Of a stretch of DNA of 10,738 bases, positions 6,815 through 10,738 are shown piece by piece. Position numbers and translations under genes: made by a program. The notes beneath the pieces are model-generated. The model made no database searches and had not been told where the DNA came from. It saw only the letters and a program-made list of their open reading frames with translations. The DNA is from Verrucomicrobiaceae bacterium (GTDB lineage: Bacteria; Verrucomicrobiota; Verrucomicrobiae; Verrucomicrobiales; Akkermansiaceae): positions 1-10,738 of the forward strand of contig CANBTO010000128.1 in the NCBI GenBank assembly GCA_947372405.1, written 5' to 3'. Numbering within the stretch: the first letter of the stretch is position 1; every line of letters begins with the position of its first letter.

Positions 6815-7372
6815 ATGAACCTGAAATTCTTTCCTCTGTTGGCCGCACTTCTGTTAGCCGGTTGCGCGGCGGGCTCGAAGTCGTTTTATGTCCTGACCTC
6901 CGACGGCCCCGCCCCATCCGGCGGTGGAACCGCCATCGGCGTGGGACCCATCACCCTCGCGGAATACATCGACCGCCCGAACCTCGTCACCGCCGAGTCG
7001 CCCAACCAGCTGTCGGTGGCGGAGGACCATCGCTGGGCGGGCGATCTCGCCTCGTCCATCACCCGGGTCACCGCGGCGAATCTCGGCCGCAGGCTACACA
7101 CCGGAAACGTGCGCACCTACCCGTGGCGCAACGATTCGGAAATCAACTATCAGGTCACGCTGGACATCCGCCAACTCCACGGCGCGCAGGACGGCTACGC
7201 CGTGATCGAGGCCGGTTGGCGCGTCTATTCCCTGCCGGATCGCAAACTCAAGGCCTCGCGCACCTTCGTGGATCGCGAGCCCATGGGCAAGGACGGCTAC
7301 GATGCGCTGGTCGCCGCGCAGTCGCGCCTGCTGTCCCGCCTCGCCGTGGACATTTCTGCGGGCTTGAAGTGA
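6815..7372 (+). CDS. pqiC: PqiC-type outer-membrane lipoprotein
   Basis: 185 residues. Residues 1-16 form a lipoprotein signal ending in the lipobox LLAGC with lipid-bearing Cys17; position +2 is Ala, which does not signal inner-membrane retention. The rest matches the PqiC / ABC-type transport auxiliary family: SFYVLTS near the N terminus, VGPITLAEYIDRPNLVT (43-59), and EDHRWAGDLASSITRVTAANLGRRL (70-94, the conserved RW block). PqiC forms a ring at the outer membrane that docks the tip of PqiB. The gene follows PqiB after 15 bp, with no Shine-Dalgarno sequence in the gap, and is the last gene of the operon; no terminator is obvious in the 51 bp after it. Confidence 0.93.
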   Translation: MNLKFFPLLAALLLAGCAAGSKSFYVLTSDGPAPSGGGTAIGVGPITLAEYIDRPNLVTAESPNQLSVAEDHRWAGDLASSITRVTAANLGRRLHTGNVRTYPWRNDSEINYQVTLDIRQLHGAQDGYAVIEAGWRVYSLPDRKLKASRTFVDREPMGKDGYDALVAAQSRLLSRLAVDISAGLK

Positions 7373-7387
7373 GCGTTTCCGCGCGGC

Positions 7388-7423
7388 TTGTGCCGGCACC
7401 GGGCAGTGGTTTAGCCTGCGGGC
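7388..7423 (+). promoter_or_regulatory. Candidate promoter for the GH2 gene, leaderless geometry
   Basis: TTGTGC (7388-7393), 18 bp, then TAGCCT (7412-7417), exactly 6 nt, then ATG at 7424. The TAnnnT-N6-ATG spacing is the same as at the FAH gene and implies a leaderless transcript. A perfect palindrome GTGCCGGCAC (7390-7399) overlaps the -35 hexamer and could be an operator. No Shine-Dalgarno sequence is present. Confidence 0.45.
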
Positions 7424-10400
7424 ATGTCCGTGAAAAACCTTCCCGTGAGAATCCTTCTACGTGCGTCATGCGCCGGCTGCGCGGTTTTTCTAACCAACTT
7501 GTCCGCGGTTGTGGCGGGCGATGTCCGGACCGAAGTCCGCTATCTGTCAGGACGAGATTCCGCCGCGCCGGTGCCGTGGGAATTCACCGTCACGGGTGGC
7601 CGCCGCGCAGGCGAGCGGACGACGATCCCCGTGCCCTCGCAGTGGGAACAGCATGGCTTCGGCGACTATGATTATGGAGTCGCGCCGGGCGTGAAGCATG
7701 ACGAACACGGACTCTACCGCCTGAAATTCACCGTGCCGGACGAGTGGAAAAATCGCCGCGTCAGGCTGGTGTTCGACGGTGTGATGACGGACGCCAGCGT
7801 GACCCTGAACGGCGTTCCGTCAGGACCTGTCCATCAAGGGGCGTTCTATCGTTTCCGCCACGAGGTGACGCATCTGCTGAAATTCGGCACTGCTGCGGAA
7901 AACATCCTGGAAGTGGACGTGGCCAAAAAATCCTCGAATCCGGATACGGACAAGGGTGAGCGAGGAGGCGACTACTGGGTGTTCGGCGGGATTTTCCGGC
8001 CGGTCTGGCTGGAGGCGCTTCCGGAACAATCAATCCTGCACGCCGCCATCGATGCCCGTGCGGACGGCGGGTTGTCCGCGGATGTCGAGCTCGGGGATGT
8101 TAGATCGGCGGACCGCCTGCAAGCGCAGGTGCTCGACGCAGCCGGAAACCCGGTGGGCGCGCCTTTCTCCACCATCATCCCGCCAGGTGGAGCCGGGCGC
8201 GTGAACGTGGCTTTGCATGTGGAAAACCCGTTGCTGTGGTCGGCGGAAACCCCGAACCTTTATTCGTTGCGGCTGACCTTGTGCCAAGGAAACGAGGCGC
8301 TTCATACGATCACCGAACGCTTCGGTTTCCGCACCTTCGAAGTTCGGCCCGGCGACGGTCTCTATCTGAACGGCCGGCGGATCCTGCTCAAGGGAGTGGA
8401 CCGTCACAGTTTCCGGCCGGAAACCGGGCGCGCCCTCTCGCGCAAGGATTGCCGGGATGACGCGGAGCTCATCAAGGCGATGAACATGAATTCCGTTAGA
8501 ATGTCCCACTATCCGCCGGATCCGGAGTTTCTGGATGACTGCGACGAACTCGGGATCTACGTGCTTGATGAACTGAGCGGCTGGCACCATGCGCACGACA
8601 CCGAGGTGGGCCGGCGGCTGGTGCGCGAGATGGTCGAGCGCGATGTGAACCATCCGTCTATCCTGTTCTGGGACAACGGCAACGAAGGCGGATGGAACCG
8701 CGCGCTGGACGGAGATTTCGCAATGCATGATCCGCAGCACCGCCGGGTGCTGCATCCGTGGGAACTGCACGACGACGTGGACACGAAGCATTACCCGCCA
8801 TTCGCGGATCTAACCAAACGTCTCGCCGGACCCAGCATCGTGATGCCCACGGAGTTTCTTCACGCGCTTTATGACGGAGGTGGCGGAGCGGGGCTGGAGG
8901 ATTACTGGACGGCGATCGAGTCCTCGCCGGTCGGCGGTGGTGGTTTCATCTGGGATCTTGCGGACGAGGCGGTGGTCCGCACGGATCAGGGCGGCAGTCT
9001 GGATGCCTTCAGTACTTACGCGGCGGACGGGATCGTAGGACCTCACCATGAGAAAGAAGGCTCATATCTCACCGTGCGGGACGTCTGGTGTCCGGTGCGG
9101 ATCACTACTCCAAAGCTCGATGGAATGTCCGCCGTGAAGCTGGAGCTGGAGAATCATTATGACTTCAATTCGCTGGAGAAGTGCCGATTCGATTGGAAAC
9201 TGCTGCGCTTTCCAGGACCCGGCGCGAAGGAAACCGCACCCGTCGTAGTGACCGATGGAACGGCCGCCGCGCCCGTCGTGCCACCACATGGCCACGGGGT
9301 GCTGGAGCTGCGGCTGCCGGACGCAGATCGTGGTGCTGACGCGCTATCTCTAACGGTTTTTGGTCCCTGCGGCGAGGAGCTTTGGACATGGTGCTGGCCC
9401 TTGCCCGCACTAACAGAACATGCCGCGCCACCGGTTCCACCTGCGGGCGGCGTGGCGAAGCTCATGAAAACCGGCGATGAGATCCGCATGACCGCCGGTG
9501 ACGTGACGGCCGCCTTCGATGCCGCCAGCGGTCTGCTGAAAAGCCTGCGGCGCGGAAACCTAGTATCATCGCTGAGCCACGGGCCGAGGCTGGTCTTCGC
9601 CCGCCCGACCGGCGATGTGAAGTGGACGCTCCTCTCCGCGGCGGATGGCGTCTATCAGCTTCCAGCGCCGCAGTCGGCGAGCGTGATCGAGGTGGAGCTT
9701 GATTACGGCAAGACGGACGCATGGGCGGGTTTCAAGCTGGAGGTTTCATCCGATGGCAAGGCGTGGAACACCGTTTACGACGGCACCCGGAGGAAAGGCG
9801 ATGGTTCGGCCTATCAGATTCCGCCGCGGATCGTCGCGGCGCTTCGCTTGTCCAACATCCGCCGCCAGGACGGCGGGCCGATCGGCGTGAAATCCGTGCG
9901 AGTCGGCCACGCGGCAGAGCGGTTTCCGGCGGAGGATGCCGGCGCGGCGGTCGTGACGACGGGTGAACATGCCAATGCGGCCTGGCTGGAAAGCAGCAGC
10001 GCGGCGGGGCTCGAGCATGTTCGCTGGACCTTGCGCGGTGATGGCTCGCTGGAACTGGAATATCGCTATGCTCTGGACGGAGCGTTTCTCTATCACGGGA
10101 TCACCTTCGATCACCCGGAGGAAAACGTGAAATCCCTGCGCTGGCTGGGTGAGGGTCCGTATCGCGTCTGGCAGAACCGCCTGCGCGGCACAAGGCTGGG
10201 CGTGCATGAAATCCAGGCCAATCGCAATCAACCGGGCGAGGCCTGGGCATATCCGGAGTTCCAGGGATGTTTCGCCGGCCTGCGCTGGGCGCGGCTGGAT
10301 GACGGGGACAAGGGAAGACTGGACGTCTATTGCGCCACGCCGGAAACGTTCCTGCGGGTGGGCACTCCGCCGGTCAGCCATCCGAACACGACGGTGGAGT

Positions 10401-10552
10401 TTCCCGCAGGTGACGTTTCATTCCTGCACGCTATCCCGGCGATGGGTTCGAAGTTCCTCAAACCGGAAAATTCCGGCCCATCCGGCAAACCCGCACAGGC
10501 GTCCGGGGTGTATTCGGGCAGGCTCGTGTTTTCGCTGGAGAGTCGCAGGTGA
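7424..10552 (+). CDS. Exported GH2 beta-galactosidase-like glycoside hydrolase with inserted F5/8C-like module
   Basis: 1042 residues. Residues 1-31 form a signal peptide. The GH2 plan is complete: sugar-binding jelly-roll domain (about 65-200), Ig-like domain (205-305), TIM barrel (310-560), second Ig-like domain (566-665) and a C-terminal beta-sandwich of the LacZ domain-5 kind (about 675-1040). In the barrel, NSVRMSHYPPDPEFLDDCDE (356-375) matches the LacZ substrate-site block. Glu421 in WDNGNEGG is the acid/base, and Glu477 in MPTEFLHA is the likely nucleophile (compare CEYxHAMGN in LacZ). Residues about 741-829 break the last domain with a sequence like an F5/8 type C / CBM32 module (LEVSSDGKAWNTVYDG, 772-787). 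GH2 retains beta-linked sugars; beta-galactosidase is the best guess, but the family also covers uronidases and mannosidases. Export suggests polysaccharide or glycoprotein breakdown. Confidence 0.93.
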   Translation: MSVKNLPVRILLRASCAGCAVFLTNLSAVVAGDVRTEVRYLSGRDSAAPVPWEFTVTGGRRAGERTTIPVPSQWEQHGFGDYDYGVAPGVKHDEHGLYRLKFTVPDEWKNRRVRLVFDGVMTDASVTLNGVPSGPVHQGAFYRFRHEVTHLLKFGTAAENILEVDVAKKSSNPDTDKGERGGDYWVFGGIFRPVWLEALPEQSILHAAIDARADGGLSADVELGDVRSADRLQAQVLDAAGNPVGAPFSTIIPPGGAGRVNVALHVENPLLWSAETPNLYSLRLTLCQGNEALHTITERFGFRTFEVRPGDGLYLNGRRILLKGVDRHSFRPETGRALSRKDCRDDAELIKAMNMNSVRMSHYPPDPEFLDDCDELGIYVLDELSGWHHAHDTEVGRRLVREMVERDVNHPSILFWDNGNEGGWNRALDGDFAMHDPQHRRVLHPWELHDDVDTKHYPPFADLTKRLAGPSIVMPTEFLHALYDGGGGAGLEDYWTAIESSPVGGGGFIWDLADEAVVRTDQGGSLDAFSTYAADGIVGPHHEKEGSYLTVRDVWCPVRITTPKLDGMSAVKLELENHYDFNSLEKCRFDWKLLRFPGPGAKETAPVVVTDGTAAAPVVPPHGHGVLELRLPDADRGADALSLTVFGPCGEELWTWCWPLPALTEHAAPPVPPAGGVAKLMKTGDEIRMTAGDVTAAFDAASGLLKSLRRGNLVSSLSHGPRLVFARPTGDVKWTLLSAADGVYQLPAPQSASVIEVELDYGKTDAWAGFKLEVSSDGKAWNTVYDGTRRKGDGSAYQIPPRIVAALRLSNIRRQDGGPIGVKSVRVGHAAERFPAEDAGAAVVTTGEHANAAWLESSSAAGLEHVRWTLRGDGSLELEYRYALDGAFLYHGITFDHPEENVKSLRWLGEGPYRVWQNRLRGTRLGVHEIQANRNQPGEAWAYPEFQGCFAGLRWARLDDGDKGRLDVYCATPETFLRVGTPPVSHPNTTVEFPAGDVSFLHAIPAMGSKFLKPENSGPSGKPAQASGVYSGRLVFSLESRR

Positions 10553-10604
10553 AGCCGCGCATTTGGTCTGGCATCCGGCCGTTTCGTCATGCATTTTCCG
10601 CGCG

Positions 10605-10616
10605 TAAACCATCATC
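10605..10616 (+). promoter_or_regulatory. Candidate -10 element TAAACC before the DUF4337-like gene
   Basis: TAAACC is followed by exactly 6 nt (ATCATC) and then ATG at 10617, the same geometry as at 2939 and 7412, though the last base is C rather than T. The -35 zone is not convincing. No Shine-Dalgarno sequence lies in the 64-bp gap. Confidence 0.3.
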
Positions 10617-10738
10617 ATGAGCGACATCAGCGACACCATCCAGGAAACCGTCGAAAAGGCGGGCGAAAGCAAACTCAATTCGAAGATCGCACTTTTCGTT
10701 GCCATCACGGCCACCTTCATGGCGCTGTGCAACGTGAA
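10617..10738 (+). CDS. DUF4337-like protein, N-terminal fragment
   Basis: ATG at 10617, open to the right window edge (40 codons plus 2 nt). The start is polar and acidic (MSDISDTIQETVEKAGESK), followed by a hydrophobic segment IALFVAITATFMALCNVK (24-41). The order of acidic N terminus, short membrane span and the ALCNVK block resembles the DUF4337 family of small membrane proteins with unknown role, as I recall it. Only the N terminus is visible, so the call is tentative; that it is a real coding start is likely from the codon pattern and the upstream TAnnnY-N6-ATG signal. Confidence 0.6.
   Translation, partial: MSDISDTIQETVEKAGESKLNSKIALFVAITATFMALCNV

Noticed and set aside
6862..7671. Plus-strand open frame of 269 codons across pqiC and the GH2 start
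   Set aside because: Arg/Pro/His-rich translation typical of a shifted frame over GC-rich genes; the pqiC lipoprotein and the GH2 gene account for this stretch.
8030..8791. Minus-strand open frame of 253 codons
   Set aside because: Fully antisense to the conserved catalytic barrel of the GH2 gene and without a recognisable domain.
10553..10616. Terminator between the GH2 and DUF4337-like genes
   Set aside because: No stable stem followed by a T-run could be found in this 64-bp gap.
1..10738. CRISPR array, tRNA, insertion sequence or phage gene
   Set aside because: No regularly spaced repeats, cloverleaf-like sequence, transposase motif or terminal inverted repeats flanking a gene were seen anywhere in the window.

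Overview
The window reads as a chromosomal piece of a GC-rich bacterium, most likely a member of the Verrucomicrobiota (Verrucomicrobiaceae-like). This is an inference from gene content: a secreted PDZ/DUF6288-type protein, secreted SGNH and GH2 enzymes, a DUF4337-type protein, and start sites without a clear Shine-Dalgarno sequence. No marker gene is present to prove it. No rRNA, tRNA, CRISPR array, transposase or phage gene was seen.

Layout. Positions 1-2512 lie on the minus strand: an SGNH/GDSL hydrolase with a signal peptide (1736-2512), followed downstream by a long secreted DUF6288-like protein with a PDZ domain, whose 3' end is cut by the left window edge (1-1649). A 438-bp divergent intergenic region (2513-2950) carries several inverted repeats, two of them back to back. 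From 2951 everything runs on the plus strand. First comes a tightly packed five-gene operon (2951-7372): a fumarylacetoacetate hydrolase-family enzyme, two half-size PqiA proteins, a three-MCE-domain PqiB protein and a PqiC-type lipoprotein. The first four genes overlap by the 4-bp ATGA/TTGA arrangement; PqiC follows after 15 bp. Next is a 1042-residue exported GH2 beta-galactosidase-like enzyme (7424-10552) with a probable F5/8C (CBM32-like) module inserted in its last beta-sandwich domain. The start of a DUF4337-type gene (10617 on) runs off the right edge.

How the genes work together. PqiA (two proteins), PqiB and PqiC together form a predicted envelope-spanning lipid or hydrophobe transport machine: inner-membrane PqiA, a PqiB tunnel across the periplasm, and PqiC at the outer membrane. 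The FAH enzyme is translationally coupled to this machine although no metabolic link between them is known to me. The SGNH hydrolase, DUF6288 protein and GH2 enzyme are all exported and fit a lifestyle of polysaccharide breakdown, but they do not form one operon.

Most notable signals beyond the genes: (1) three plus-strand genes that follow an intergenic gap have TAnnnY followed by exactly 6 nt and then ATG, the geometry of leaderless transcription; (2) the pentamer GTTAG/CTAAC recurs about 12 times and holds most of the rare TTA codons and many of the CTA codons in three different codon frames; (3) the inverted-repeat cluster between the divergent genes; (4) PqiA split in two and an FAH gene heading the pqi operon. 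All domain calls come from reading the translations; no database search was run.
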